Source: UBA1181 sp963626555 | Lineage (GTDB): Bacteria > Bacteroidota > Bacteroidia > Bacteroidales > Paludibacteraceae | Length of the DNA: 46,547 nt | NCBI GenBank assembly: GCA_963626555.1 | Contig: CAVFXQ010000021.1 | Span: 1 to 46,547 of the forward strand | Direction: 5' to 3' | Shown: positions 1 through 8,673 of the stretch, piece by piece | Layout of the letters: every line of letters begins with the position of its first letter | Position numbering within the stretch: position 1 is the first letter of the stretch | Translations under genes and position numbers: made by a program | The notes under the pieces: generated by a model | The model's input: the letters and a program-made list of their open reading frames with translations, nothing else | Databases searched by the model: none | Told to the model about the DNA's origin: nothing

Positions 1-3000
1 TTGCCGTCAAAGCGACCGCCTCGTCGCCCTTACAGTAGTTGACTGGAGTGGTGACAGTTGGCTTGTCAACACCGATTGTCGTAACCTTTACGGCTACACG
101 CTTGCTTTCTGGGTATGGAGAAACCAAACTCTTCTGCGATACATAGAATGTTTGAATACCTGCTGCAGAAACTTCTACTGTTGGTGCTGTTTTAGAGGCT
201 GTTCCGCCTTCTTCCGCATCATACCATTGCAATTCGTATTCATCGGTTGTGATGAGTGCTAATTTAGTTAGGTCAACACCCGACCCCACGCAAACAGTGG
301 TGTCTGAATGGAATGGAAGTGGAGATGACACAATGTTAATATCAATCTCAATGGCTTCACTTTCACATTCATCTTCAATGAATGACACCCAATAGGTTTG
401 TACGCCTTCAACTGTAGTGTTGATGGTTGGCATGGTCGAAGAGCCTGTCTCTGGCTTCTCTGTCGTCGTTCCGTCGCCATACCATACATAGTTGACCGTT
501 GCGTCATATCCTTCCACTACATCTGAAAGATCAACTACATCGCCTACCATTGCATCCTTAGTGAATGGTCCAGTTACGCTCCACGTCGGAGTCTCTTTGA
601 CACCGACTGTCTTCTCCTGCTCAATGCTTACGCAATAGTTTTCGGCAGTGGCAGTGGCAGCATAAACGGCCGCTGAGAATGGAGCGGTAAATGTTAACTC
701 TTTTTCTGTCTCTGTTGAGGAGACACCGTCGATAGTCCATGCAATAGAGGCATCTTCTGGAGTTGTCGTTGCTGTGAGGACTGTTTTGTCGCAGAGTGAA
801 TCAACAGTCAACTCAACCTCGGCAGTGGGGTTGGCAGTGACGGTGTATTGACGTTTCCCTTTACAACCGTCAGCTGAGAATCCGATAAAGTTAATGACGG
901 TATCATTCTGCAAGGTGAAGTCAAAGTCTCTCGGGTCGGTGGCTTGGTTGAAGAGAGCGGTGAGATCGTTTCCTTTACTATCCTGCCATTTCCAAGAAAC
1001 GATAGATTCGTAGGTAGAACCTTTGAGGGTAACATCTTCGCCCTTACAAGCACCACCCTTATAGTCGGCATCCATCTCAAGGTCGCCCGCACGGGTAACA
1101 ATGAACGGGTCTGAGGTCGAGTAGTCTGAACAATCGTCGCCCGTGACAACTGCATTAGGATCTTCAGCAAATTTGTTGATGGCATCTGCAGAACCTACGA
1201 TGATGCGGACTCTCATCTCCTTTTCCTCTTTATAGCCTGCCGTGTTGAACTGGTAAATGTTCTTTTGGGTACTTCCCGTCAAGTTTTCCCAAGTTTTTCC
1301 TCCATCCAAACTAACTTGATAGATAAACATGGTTTTGTTGGAGCCTCCAAAATAGTTGAGCAATAGTTCACTTGTTGGGGCTTGTAATGTGATGATGGCG
1401 TCCGAACATATAGTTGTGTCTTGTGAGAAATTGTCTAAGTTAGAGTAAATACTGATAGATGGAGGAGAACAAGTCATAAACTTGATGTCGTCGATGGCAA
1501 GGTCGTTGCCTTTACTCCAAAAAATACCATTGCTACATTGTGTACCGCAGTCTGCCACCACTTCCAACAAAACAGAAGTTGCGTCATCAATGAGGATATC
1601 TTTGATTTGTACTAAGGTCCATCCTGCATTCTTTTCTGCCTCTACGTTCTCCTGTTTCCCGTAAGTTTTAGTTCCGTCTAAACTCTTAATATAGATAGAA
1701 ACGTATGGATTTTCACCTCCCGAAAGGTTGGCAATATAGGTTTCGAAGGTTAACTCCTTGTTGGCGCACAAACCGTCGATTTGTGAGTTGAAGATTGTTC
1801 CTTTAAAGTTTTGAGTCACGTTGATGAAGAGGCATGCTCCATTGGCGTGTCCGTCGAGTGCAGAGGTGTGGTCTGCGATGACTCCTGTCATCCAAGTGGT
1901 GGTATTTCCATCGTTCAAAGTATAACCTTTTTCTGTCGGCACCACTACAGCATAACTTCCATCGTTCACTTGTCCTGTAGCATCGTATGTGTGGTCAGGG
2001 ATGGTGAATGACGTGTTGGTACGATAAGGTGCTTCATCCGAAGGGGTAGCCGTCTCGTTGCCGTCTTTGTCAACGTAAGTGTGTTGACCTTTGAAATAGC
2101 CGAATGTCTCGTTGAAGACAGTTTTACGAGAGGCAGGCATTCCGTTTACCACACAGCAAGTAACGGCTTTTATCTCTAATGGCTCAGTCTGAATTCCGTC
2201 CATTGTGCAACGAACGACTCCGTCTGCGGTAACCTCTTTCAGCGCACTACTGTTCGTTCCGATGGGTTCCCATGTCAGTCCGTCTGCAGACCATTCCCAC
2301 AAGTAACTTGATGCTTTGTATTCTTTGTCCAATGAGAACAAGGCTTGTTCACCTTGGCAGATATTCTGTCCCATAGAAGAGATAACGATAGGGTTCAGAC
2401 AACCGTAAACGTGAAGATCGTAGATGGCATAGACATCGCAAGCCTGTGGTTTGTTGTGTCCTGTCATAATTGAGATAGTAGCAGTAGTGGAGTTTTGACT
2501 GATGGTGAAAGTGTCTTTCACTTCAGCAATAGGAGATGAATATGGCAACTTGATTTCATGTCCGCTTCCAGGATTCATATTGACTCCGAGGTAGAGAGAC
2601 TGTGCATTCCAATCCAGATAAGTGTAGGTGGCTCCTTGATCGTATGTGGTTCTATGGGTGCCATCGTCCAAATTTGCGGTAAGACATTGAATTTTGGCAG
2701 TAACCGTGATTTTTGATCCAGGCTTCAAACTTGTAACGGTCAGCGTCAGTATGTTGGTCAACTTGTCCGCCGCCTTGAAGAGGAAAACAGGCTCATTAAT
2801 ATCTGGCAGACACTCGAAATACTTATCGTCGGCATCAAACTGACAATAACGGCGCACAGAATCAGTGGTAGCATACGCAGCTTTGGTAGAGTCGGGGTGG
2901 AAAACCGTGTTTGAATCCGCTTTGCTGATGTCTGTGGATAGGTAGTTGCCTAAAGGACCTTCGAGCGACACATTGCCCAGCTCGTAGTAGGTCTGTCCGT

Positions 3001-3133
3001 TTCCCGTCTGCATAGACGTTCCTCCTGCTAAGTTCGGACAATCGGGTTCTAATGTCCCCTCTGCATGTGATATGCTAAAAGCTAAAACACAGCAGAGCGT
3101 TAGTAACAATTTGGTTAGTAGTTTATTATTCAT
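1..3133 (-). CDS. Giant secreted multi-domain protein, N-terminal part (lectin-like and Ig-like modules)
   Basis: An uninterrupted reading frame starts at ATG 3133 and runs leftward for 1044 codons to the window edge without a stop, so the C-terminus is missing. The start MNNKLLTKLLLTLCCVLAFSI is a clear Sec signal peptide ending near residue 24 (ISHA-EG). Residues about 330-555 look like a jelly-roll or MAM/lectin-like domain (starting KTVFNETFG and ending near LAIDDIKFMTC). From about 555 onward there are repeated Ig-like modules of the Bacteroidota Ig_7/PKD-like type, with the pattern CVG.G..L.....LQWYD....G....P.V....AG..TFYVSQ. Paired Cys residues suggest disulfides outside the cell. I infer a cell-surface or secreted adhesin or glycan-binding protein, probably sent out by T9SS, but the sorting domain would lie outside the window. 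No catalytic motif is visible. The protein at 40739 shares the same module types. Confidence 0.8.
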   Translation of the reverse strand, partial: MNNKLLTKLLLTLCCVLAFSISHAEGTLEPDCPNLAGGTSMQTGNGQTYYELGNVSLEGPLGNYLSTDISKADSNTVFHPDSTKAAYATTDSVRRYCQFDADDKYFECLPDINEPVFLFKAADKLTNILTLTVTSLKPGSKITVTAKIQCLTANLDDGTHRTTYDQGATYTYLDWNAQSLYLGVNMNPGSGHEIKLPYSSPIAEVKDTFTISQNSTTATISIMTGHNKPQACDVYAIYDLHVYGCLNPIVISSMGQNICQGEQALFSLDKEYKASSYLWEWSADGLTWEPIGTNSSALKEVTADGVVRCTMDGIQTEPLEIKAVTCCVVNGMPASRKTVFNETFGYFKGQHTYVDKDGNETATPSDEAPYRTNTSFTIPDHTYDATGQVNDGSYAVVVPTEKGYTLNDGNTTTWMTGVIADHTSALDGHANGACLFINVTQNFKGTIFNSQIDGLCANKELTFETYIANLSGGENPYVSIYIKSLDGTKTYGKQENVEAEKNAGWTLVQIKDILIDDATSVLLEVVADCGTQCSNGIFWSKGNDLAIDDIKFMTCSPPSISIYSNLDNFSQDTTICSDAIITLQAPTSELLLNYFGGSNKTMFIYQVSLDGGKTWENLTGSTQKNIYQFNTAGYKEEKEMRVRIIVGSADAINKFAEDPNAVVTGDDCSDYSTSDPFIVTRAGDLEMDADYKGGACKGEDVTLKGSTYESIVSWKWQDSKGNDLTALFNQATDPRDFDFTLQNDTVINFIGFSADGCKGKRQYTVTANPTAEVELTVDSLCDKTVLTATTTPEDASIAWTIDGVSSTETEKELTFTAPFSAAVYAATATAENYCVSIEQEKTVGVKETPTWSVTGPFTKDAMVGDVVDLSDVVEGYDATVNYVWYGDGTTTEKPETGSSTMPTINTTVEGVQTYWVSFIEDECESEAIEIDINIVSSPLPFHSDTTVCVGSGVDLTKLALITTDEYELQWYDAEEGGTASKTAPTVEVSAAGIQTFYVSQKSLVSPYPESKRVAVKVTTIGVDKPTVTTPVNYCKGDEAVALTA

Positions 3134-3282
3134 GTTTTAATGTGTTTTTCTTTCGTTTAGGAACTTGTTTATACTACACCTCAGAAGAACGATGAAGAAC
3201 TTCTTCTGCTCATTTCGTCTTAGATAGCAAATAAAAAGAAAAATCCAATAATAGAAAGAAATTTTAATCGAAAAATATTTGC

Positions 3283-3447
3283 TAAATTTGCACAATTTTA
3301 ATCCTTGAAAAAATCAACAATCAAGGATTGAAATAGTGGGGAAGAGCGGAAGTCTGTCCTCAACGTTGTGAGAAGATGTATGAGGCATCTTTGATCCACG
3401 GACGAAGCATTATAGATAATAATTGAAATATATAATAGTACAAAGTC
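3283..3447 (+). promoter_or_regulatory. guaB promoter -7 box and long leader with hairpin
   Basis: TAAATTTG at 3283-3290 matches the Bacteroidota -7 consensus TAnnTTTG; no good TTTG is seen at -33. The transcript would then have a leader of about 150 bases before guaB. It opens with a perfect 8-bp hairpin (AATCCTTG 3300-3307 with CAAGGATT 3322-3329), followed by further short complementary stretches such as GATG...GCATC near 3374-3388. This may be a regulatory leader, but I do not recognise a known riboswitch. The rest of the 3134-3447 gap is AT-rich upstream DNA of the leftward gene, with an 8-bp inverted repeat (CAGAAGAA / TTCTTCTG) near 3183-3210; no gene is seen in it. Confidence 0.5.
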
Positions 3448-4938
3448 ATGGCTAAATTCATCAACGATGTATCGCGAACTTTCGGTGAGTACTTGCTCAT
3501 TCCTGGGTTGACGACGAAAGAGTGTATTCCAAGCAATGTGTGTCTTAAGACTCCAATCGTGAAATTCAAGAAAGGAGAAAAGTCTGCCATCAATCTGAAT
3601 ATACCGTTTGTTTCTGCTATCATGCAGGCTGTATCAGATTCTGGGTTGGCTATTGAATTGGCAAGGAATGGAGGTCTCTCTTTCATCTTCGGTTCGCAAC
3701 CTATCGAGAGTCAGGCTGAAATGGTTCGTAAGGTGAAGAATTTCAAGGCGGGATTCGTGGTGAGTGATTCTAATGTAACTCCAGAAACGACTTTGGCTGA
3801 GGCAATCAGGTTGATTGGCATCACTGGACACTCTACGCTCGGTGTGACTGCCGATGGCTCTGCAAATGGTCGCTTAGAGGGTATCTTGACAAGCCGCGAT
3901 TACCGTGCAGATAAGGCAGACTTGAACGCTCCTGTGAAGAATTTCATGACTCCATTCTCGAAATTGGTAACAGGCAAGATCGGAATCACTTTGAGCGAAG
4001 CTAATACAATCATTTGGGATCACAAGCTCAACACGCTGCCTATCATCGACGATGAACAAAATTTGAGATATTTCGTGTTCCGCAAGGACTATGATTCTCA
4101 CCATGAAAATCCATTCGAACTTTCAGATGCGGACAAAAAATTACTTGTTGGCGCAGGTATCAACTCTCGCGACTATGAGAAGCGTGTTCCTGCTTTGGTT
4201 GAGGCTGGAGTTGATGTTCTTTGTATTGACTCTTCAGATGGATTCTCTGAGTGGCAGAAAGATACTATCAAGTGGATTAGAGACAAATATGGAGACAGCG
4301 TAAAAGTTGGAGCAGGAAACGTTGTAGATGCAGAAGGGTTCAATTATTTGGTTGAGTCAGGAGCGGATTTCGTAAAGGTCGGAATTGGCGGTGGCTCCAT
4401 CTGTATCACTCGTGAACAGAAGGGAATCGGACGTGGTCAGGCTACTGCCCTGATTGATGTGGCTCGTGCTCGTGATGAATATTTTGAGAAGACAGGTATT
4501 TATGTTCCTATCTGCTCTGATGGCGGATTGGTTCACGATTATCATATGGTGTTGGCGTTGGCAATGGGTGCTGATTTCTTGATGATGGGTCGTTATTTTG
4601 CTCGTTTTGACGAGTCTCCGACTAAAAAACTCACTATCGGAAATCGCATTGTTAAGGAGTATTGGGGCGAAGGTTCTAACCGAGCTAAGAACTGGCAACG
4701 CTACGATATGGGAGGAAGTGCGTCTCTCAAATTTGAGGAAGGTGTCGACAGCTACGTTCCATACGCAGGAAAGATGAAAGACAATTTGAACCAAACGCTC
4801 GGTAAGATGATCTCCACAATGTGCAGTTGCGGTTCTACCACTATCCCAGAATTACAAAAGAACGCAAAAATCACATTGGTCTCTTCAACTTCTATTGTTG
4901 AAGGTGGCGCACATGACGTTATCTTGAAAGAGTCTTAA
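3448..4938 (+). CDS. guaB: Inosine-5'-monophosphate dehydrogenase (Tritrichomonas-like type)
   Basis: This 496-residue protein should oxidise IMP to XMP with NAD+, the committed step of guanine nucleotide synthesis in the cytoplasm. The catalytic loop GIGGGSICITREQKGIGRG places the nucleophile at Cys319, and the mobile-flap pair Arg418-Tyr419 lies in NWQRYDMGG. From memory these are the same residue numbers as in the Tritrichomonas foetus enzyme, and similarity to that sequence appears to run end to end (for example EYLLIPGL, FKAGFVVSDSNV, DSSDGFSEWQK, ITLVSS.SIVEGGAHDVI). A two-CBS regulatory module sits at about residues 95-215, between TIM-barrel halves (FKAGFVV to RKDYDSH). The ATG is preceded by an A-rich stretch without Shine-Dalgarno. 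The gene appears monocistronic: a strong terminator follows at 5005-5047 and its own promoter lies at 3283. Confidence 0.95.
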   Translation: MAKFINDVSRTFGEYLLIPGLTTKECIPSNVCLKTPIVKFKKGEKSAINLNIPFVSAIMQAVSDSGLAIELARNGGLSFIFGSQPIESQAEMVRKVKNFKAGFVVSDSNVTPETTLAEAIRLIGITGHSTLGVTADGSANGRLEGILTSRDYRADKADLNAPVKNFMTPFSKLVTGKIGITLSEANTIIWDHKLNTLPIIDDEQNLRYFVFRKDYDSHHENPFELSDADKKLLVGAGINSRDYEKRVPALVEAGVDVLCIDSSDGFSEWQKDTIKWIRDKYGDSVKVGAGNVVDAEGFNYLVESGADFVKVGIGGGSICITREQKGIGRGQATALIDVARARDEYFEKTGIYVPICSDGGLVHDYHMVLALAMGADFLMMGRYFARFDESPTKKLTIGNRIVKEYWGEGSNRAKNWQRYDMGGSASLKFEEGVDSYVPYAGKMKDNLNQTLGKMISTMCSCGSTTIPELQKNAKITLVSSTSIVEGGAHDVILKES

Positions 4939-5004
4939 GAAATATTCTCGGGAAATGTTTGAAAACATATCTGTAAAATATATAGGTTAAACATCTAATT
5001 TTCT

Positions 5005-5047
5005 CATCTCTGTTGTCGTAGCAATATGACAATAGAGATGTTTTTTT
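5005..5047 (+). terminator. Intrinsic terminator after guaB
   Basis: CATCTCTGTTGTC pairs with GACAATAGAGATG (13 bp with one G-T wobble) around a 10-base loop and is followed directly by seven T residues. Confidence 0.85.
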
Positions 5048-5084
5048 GATTTTACACTATTATTTGTTTTTGTTTGAAAATAAG

Positions 5085-7019
5085 ATGAAAGGGAGAAATA
5101 TATATAGGGTTATTTTATACGTTTTAGGATTGCATTGCATTAGTTTGGTGGCAATGACATTGACTCGTCTTGTGCAGTTGTTTTACAATGTGCCAGGGAC
5201 AATAAATTGGAAAATCGCCTTGCGAGCGTTGTTGAAGGGGGTGCAGTTTGATAACTTGATAGCGTCGTATGTTGGAATTCTTCCATTCGTCGCTATGATG
5301 GTGATTTGCTTTCTTCCTAAGAAAGATTTGTTTGCAAAGATGATCAACAAAGCGGTGAGAGTGACGAGATATTGGTATGCTATATGGATGACGATTGTTG
5401 TGCTTTTCGGCATATTTGACGTGCGTTATTATCGTTTTTTTGATACACATTTAGATGTCAGCTTTGTAGATTGGTTTCGTTTCGTAGGAGAGACGACGGG
5501 CATGTTGGTGCAAGATAGTGGAAACTATTATATTTTGGCTTTGGCAGTTCTGTTTGCTGCTGTTTATAACTTTTCATTGGATAGATATTTCAAGAATTTT
5601 GAGTTTAGATGGAATTTGCAAGATAAAACGGATGTTAGAACAATTGCGGTATTCATTCTTATGCTTGGAATTTCGTTTGTAGGGTTGCGAGGCAGTCTGG
5701 AACGTTATCCTTTGAGAGTGTCAATGGCATATTTTTCTAATAGTTCATTCTATAATAAATTAGGAATAAATCCTTTCTTCAACTTTGTGAAAAGTATTGG
5801 AAAAAGTGGAAAGCAGCTTCCAACCATCTTTAAAATGATAGACGAAAAGGTGGCATTAAAGTCTGTTCAAGAAGAGCTTGGAATTGTAGAGCCAGATTCA
5901 GCCTATCCGTTAACGCGACAGGTGGATGCCGCTGAGGGGTTAGGCAAGTGCAATGTGGTGTTGATACTAATGGAGTCTATGGCGTCTGATAATTTCAACC
6001 TCAGTTATAATGGAAAGACGGTCATACCATTTTTGAGTTCGTTAAGAGAAAAGTCGTTGTATTTCAAAAACACTTATTCGGGAGGTATTCATACAAACAA
6101 TGGAATCGTTTCGACTATGTATGGATATGGACCCAATTTCAAAGAAAAATCAACAGGAAATCCTGTGCGAAAATTTGTAGGTCTGCCAGGAGCGTTACAT
6201 CAGAATGGGTATGAAAACTATGTGTTTGTAACCAGCAATCCGAACTATGACGATATGCAGTCTTTCTTCTACGAAAATCATATTGATAAGGTTTATTCAC
6301 TCTACGATTATCCGAGGGAGAAGTCTGTGAATAATTTCGGAGTGCAGGACGATTATATGTTTTCTTTCGGGAAGACGGTATTTGATTCGAGAACCTCGGA
6401 TAAGCCATTTTTTGCCATGTTCCTGACTGTTAGTAACCATTCTCCGTATGTCATTCCAGAGGCTTATATGGCAAAAGGTTCAGAGGATCTTCACCGCATA
6501 TTGGCGTATGCAGACGATGCTTTGAAAAATTTCGTTGAGGCATCTCAAAAAACAGAATGGGGAAGAAACACTGTTTTCGTGTTGGTGAGCGATCATGGAG
6601 CGCCTCGTCCGACAGCATACGATTACAATCTTGCATACAATGCCATTGACTGGTTTGTCATTCACGATAGCATTCCTGCAAAGGTGGTTGAGAAACCTGC
6701 CATTCAGCAGGATGTATATCCGACGGTGATGGGCTTGTTGGGACTTCCATACGAGTCGAATACGATAGGAATGGATTTGATGAAGCAGTCGCGTCGTTAT
6801 GCTTTCTTTTGTAATGACGATCATTTAGGCTGTTTGGATGATGTTTGGCTCTATGATTATAACCTGTCGGCGGAGAAGGAATTCTTATATCGCCTACCAG
6901 AGGAAGAGGATCTTGCTATGAAGCATACAGACATTCTTGACTCTATGCGCGCTTATGCTTTACAACATAAAATGATTGATATTTTGGCTGTTGAAAAAAG
7001 ATGGAGTGAGGGTAAATGA
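5085..7019 (+). CDS. LtaS/MdoB-type membrane phosphoglycerol transferase / sulfatase family protein
   Basis: The 644-residue protein starts at ATG 5085; an in-frame TTG at 5046 would begin inside the guaB terminator, so I prefer the ATG. The first ~225 residues contain about five hydrophobic segments, which is the usual LTA-synthase-family membrane anchor. The rest is an alkaline-phosphatase/sulfatase fold facing the periplasm. Metal and active-site motifs are visible: LILMESMASDNF for the first metal ligand Glu, GGIHTNNGIVSTMYG with the likely nucleophile Thr, and VLVSDHGAPRP for the Asp-His metal pair. The family transfers phosphoglycerol or phosphoethanolamine, or hydrolyses phospho- or sulfo-esters. 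In Gram-negative Bacteroidota the substrate is usually unknown, so a periplasmic glycan or lipid modification is the safest inference. It stands alone between guaB and the MORN-protein operon. Confidence 0.85.
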   Translation: MKGRNIYRVILYVLGLHCISLVAMTLTRLVQLFYNVPGTINWKIALRALLKGVQFDNLIASYVGILPFVAMMVICFLPKKDLFAKMINKAVRVTRYWYAIWMTIVVLFGIFDVRYYRFFDTHLDVSFVDWFRFVGETTGMLVQDSGNYYILALAVLFAAVYNFSLDRYFKNFEFRWNLQDKTDVRTIAVFILMLGISFVGLRGSLERYPLRVSMAYFSNSSFYNKLGINPFFNFVKSIGKSGKQLPTIFKMIDEKVALKSVQEELGIVEPDSAYPLTRQVDAAEGLGKCNVVLILMESMASDNFNLSYNGKTVIPFLSSLREKSLYFKNTYSGGIHTNNGIVSTMYGYGPNFKEKSTGNPVRKFVGLPGALHQNGYENYVFVTSNPNYDDMQSFFYENHIDKVYSLYDYPREKSVNNFGVQDDYMFSFGKTVFDSRTSDKPFFAMFLTVSNHSPYVIPEAYMAKGSEDLHRILAYADDALKNFVEASQKTEWGRNTVFVLVSDHGAPRPTAYDYNLAYNAIDWFVIHDSIPAKVVEKPAIQQDVYPTVMGLLGLPYESNTIGMDLMKQSRRYAFFCNDDHLGCLDDVWLYDYNLSAEKEFLYRLPEEEDLAMKHTDILDSMRAYALQHKMIDILAVEKRWSEGK

Positions 7020-7085
7020 TTTAGAATGGCGTTTGAGAGAATAGGAAAGTATGCCTTGTTTCCTTATTTATTGATTTTTTTCTTT

Positions 7086-7116
7086 TTTGAGAATAGCCTC
7101 TTTTGTTGTATTTTTG
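7086..7116 (+). promoter_or_regulatory. Canonical Bacteroidota promoter for the 7145-12676 gene run
   Basis: TTTG at 7086-7089 and TATTTTTG at 7109-7116 are separated by exactly 19 bases, matching the TTTG-N19-TAnnTTTG consensus. Transcription would start about 7 bases downstream, leaving a leader of roughly 20 bases before ATG 7145. Confidence 0.75.
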
Positions 7117-7144
7117 TAAACAATGTGTGTAAAAATTTTGGAGT

Positions 7145-7906
7145 ATGAAAAGAAAATATATACTGCTTCTCTGTGGACTTTTCTCTTTTTCAATGCTTTG
7201 TGCATTGAATCAGACAGACAAGAAGGGTAGAAAACAAGGTGAGTGGAAGAAGACATACGAGAATGGACAGGTGATGTATGAGGGCAACTTTGTCAATAAT
7301 CAACCTACGGGTGTCTTCAAACGTTATTATGAGTCGGGTGCGTTGAAGTCGGTACAGACATACGAGACACCAGAGCGTTCACAAATCGTTGTTTATGAGG
7401 AAGATGGAAAGACTGTTTCTGCAAAAGGAACATATCTTAACAAGAAAAAGGAGGCGGAGTGGACTTATTATGTCAAAGGGAAGCTCTCTCTCTTAGAAGT
7501 ATACAATAATGGTCAGAAAAATGGAACCTCGAAGGTGTATACACAAGAAGGCGCTCTCATAGAGGAGATTCCGTATGTGCGAGACACAATTGATGGAATG
7601 CGAAAGAGATTCTTACAAGACGGTAAGCGTTATTCAGAGGTTTCATACAAGAAGGGTGTGGAGCATGGGAGCTATAAATTGTATGAAGGACATGATTTCC
7701 CTGTCATAGAAGGCGTTTACAAGAATGGCAAGCGAGATGGCGACTGGATTTTGAAAGATGACAAAGGTGTTCAGACGGATGTCATGAAATATAAGGATGG
7801 TGTTCTATTGAATGCGAAAGAATTGAAAAAAGAAAATTCCGACACATTTGATCAGAATGAGAAAAACAAGGGCAAATACAAAGAACCAGGAGAAGAGAAT
7901 ATGTAA
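7145..7906 (+). CDS. Exported MORN-repeat (YwqK-like) protein
   Basis: This 253-residue protein begins with a signal peptide (MKRKYILLLCGLFSFSMLCALN), so it is exported. The body is a series of MORN_2-type repeats with the pattern G-x-W/Y...Y-x-N/D-G-x...G...Y-Y-E-S-G, for example KQGEWKKTYENGQVMYEGNF and GVFKRYYESGALKSVQTYE, up to about residue 225. The tail is highly charged. Databases often label such proteins as YwqK-family antitoxins, but nothing here suggests a toxin partner. MORN sheets in Bacteroidota are probably envelope-associated binding surfaces. It is the first gene of a tightly spaced run, 29 bases ahead of the MlaE-type permease, so a link to envelope lipid transport is possible but unproven. 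Confidence 0.75.
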   Translation: MKRKYILLLCGLFSFSMLCALNQTDKKGRKQGEWKKTYENGQVMYEGNFVNNQPTGVFKRYYESGALKSVQTYETPERSQIVVYEEDGKTVSAKGTYLNKKKEAEWTYYVKGKLSLLEVYNNGQKNGTSKVYTQEGALIEEIPYVRDTIDGMRKRFLQDGKRYSEVSYKKGVEHGSYKLYEGHDFPVIEGVYKNGKRDGDWILKDDKGVQTDVMKYKDGVLLNAKELKKENSDTFDQNEKNKGKYKEPGEENM

Positions 7907-7935
7907 GATTCTGGTTGACGAAAAAGAGAAGAAAG

Positions 7936-8673
7936 ATGAATGCTTTTGAACATATTGGAGCGTATGCGCAGCTAATGTACCGAACGTTTGTTCTGCCCGA
8001 TAGATGGAGTATGTTTTTCCGTCGCTATTCGGAGGAACTGAAGAAACAGGGATTGGACTCGTTGGGAATTGTGGTGATTATTTCTGTATTTATTGGTGCG
8101 GTCATCACGATACAGATGATCAACAATATGGAGAATCCTATATTGCCGAACACTTTGATCGGACTCGCCACTCGCGACACGTTGTTGCTGGAGTTCTCGT
8201 CGTCTATTCTTTGTTTGATTTTGGCGGGGAAAGTCGGATCTAATATATCATCGGAGATTGGGACGATGCGAATTACCGAGCAGATAGATGCTTTAGACAT
8301 TATGGGGGTGAACTCTGCGAACTATTTGATATTGCCGAAGGTGGTTGCTTTTATGAGTGTGATACCATTTTTGGTTTTGACTAGTATGTTCACCGGTATC
8401 GTCGGTGGCTATTTGGTAGGATTGCTGACAGATATGATTACGGTAACAGACTATGTCGCAGGTATTCAGTATGCTTTCACTCCCTATTATGTGCCTTATT
8501 CCATCATTAAAAGTTTGATATTCTCATTCATTATCTCGTCCGTCTCTTCCTATTATGGGTATACGGTGAGGGGCGGAGCGTTGGATGTAGGAAAAGCGAG
8601 TACGGATGCGGTAGTTCATAGCAGTGTCCTAATTCTTTTGTTTAATGTGATGCTAACGAAAGTCTTGTTATGA
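7936..8673 (+). CDS. mlaE: MlaE-family ABC transporter permease
   Basis: The protein has 245 residues from ATG 7936; an in-frame TTG at 7915 is less likely because family members start close to an amphipathic N-terminal helix such as MNAFEHIGAYAQLMYRTFV. It shows the MlaE/YrbE pattern: an N-terminal interfacial helix, then about five membrane segments (GIVVIISVFIGAVITIQM, LLLEFSSSILCLILAGKVG, and others), with the family motif GSNISSEIGTMRITEQIDALDIMG contacting the ATPase. MlaE forms the inner-membrane core of retrograde or anterograde phospholipid transport with MlaF and an MCE protein. Its stop overlaps the start of the ATPase gene by four bases (ATGA), which indicates translational coupling. 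Confidence 0.92.
   Translation: MNAFEHIGAYAQLMYRTFVLPDRWSMFFRRYSEELKKQGLDSLGIVVIISVFIGAVITIQMINNMENPILPNTLIGLATRDTLLLEFSSSILCLILAGKVGSNISSEIGTMRITEQIDALDIMGVNSANYLILPKVVAFMSVIPFLVLTSMFTGIVGGYLVGLLTDMITVTDYVAGIQYAFTPYYVPYSIIKSLIFSFIISSVSSYYGYTVRGGALDVGKASTDAVVHSSVLILLFNVMLTKVLL

Noticed and set aside
7145..7906. Antitoxin of a toxin-antitoxin pair (a common database label for YwqK-like proteins)
   Set aside because: The protein has a signal peptide and sits before a lipid-transport permease; no toxin gene is adjacent.
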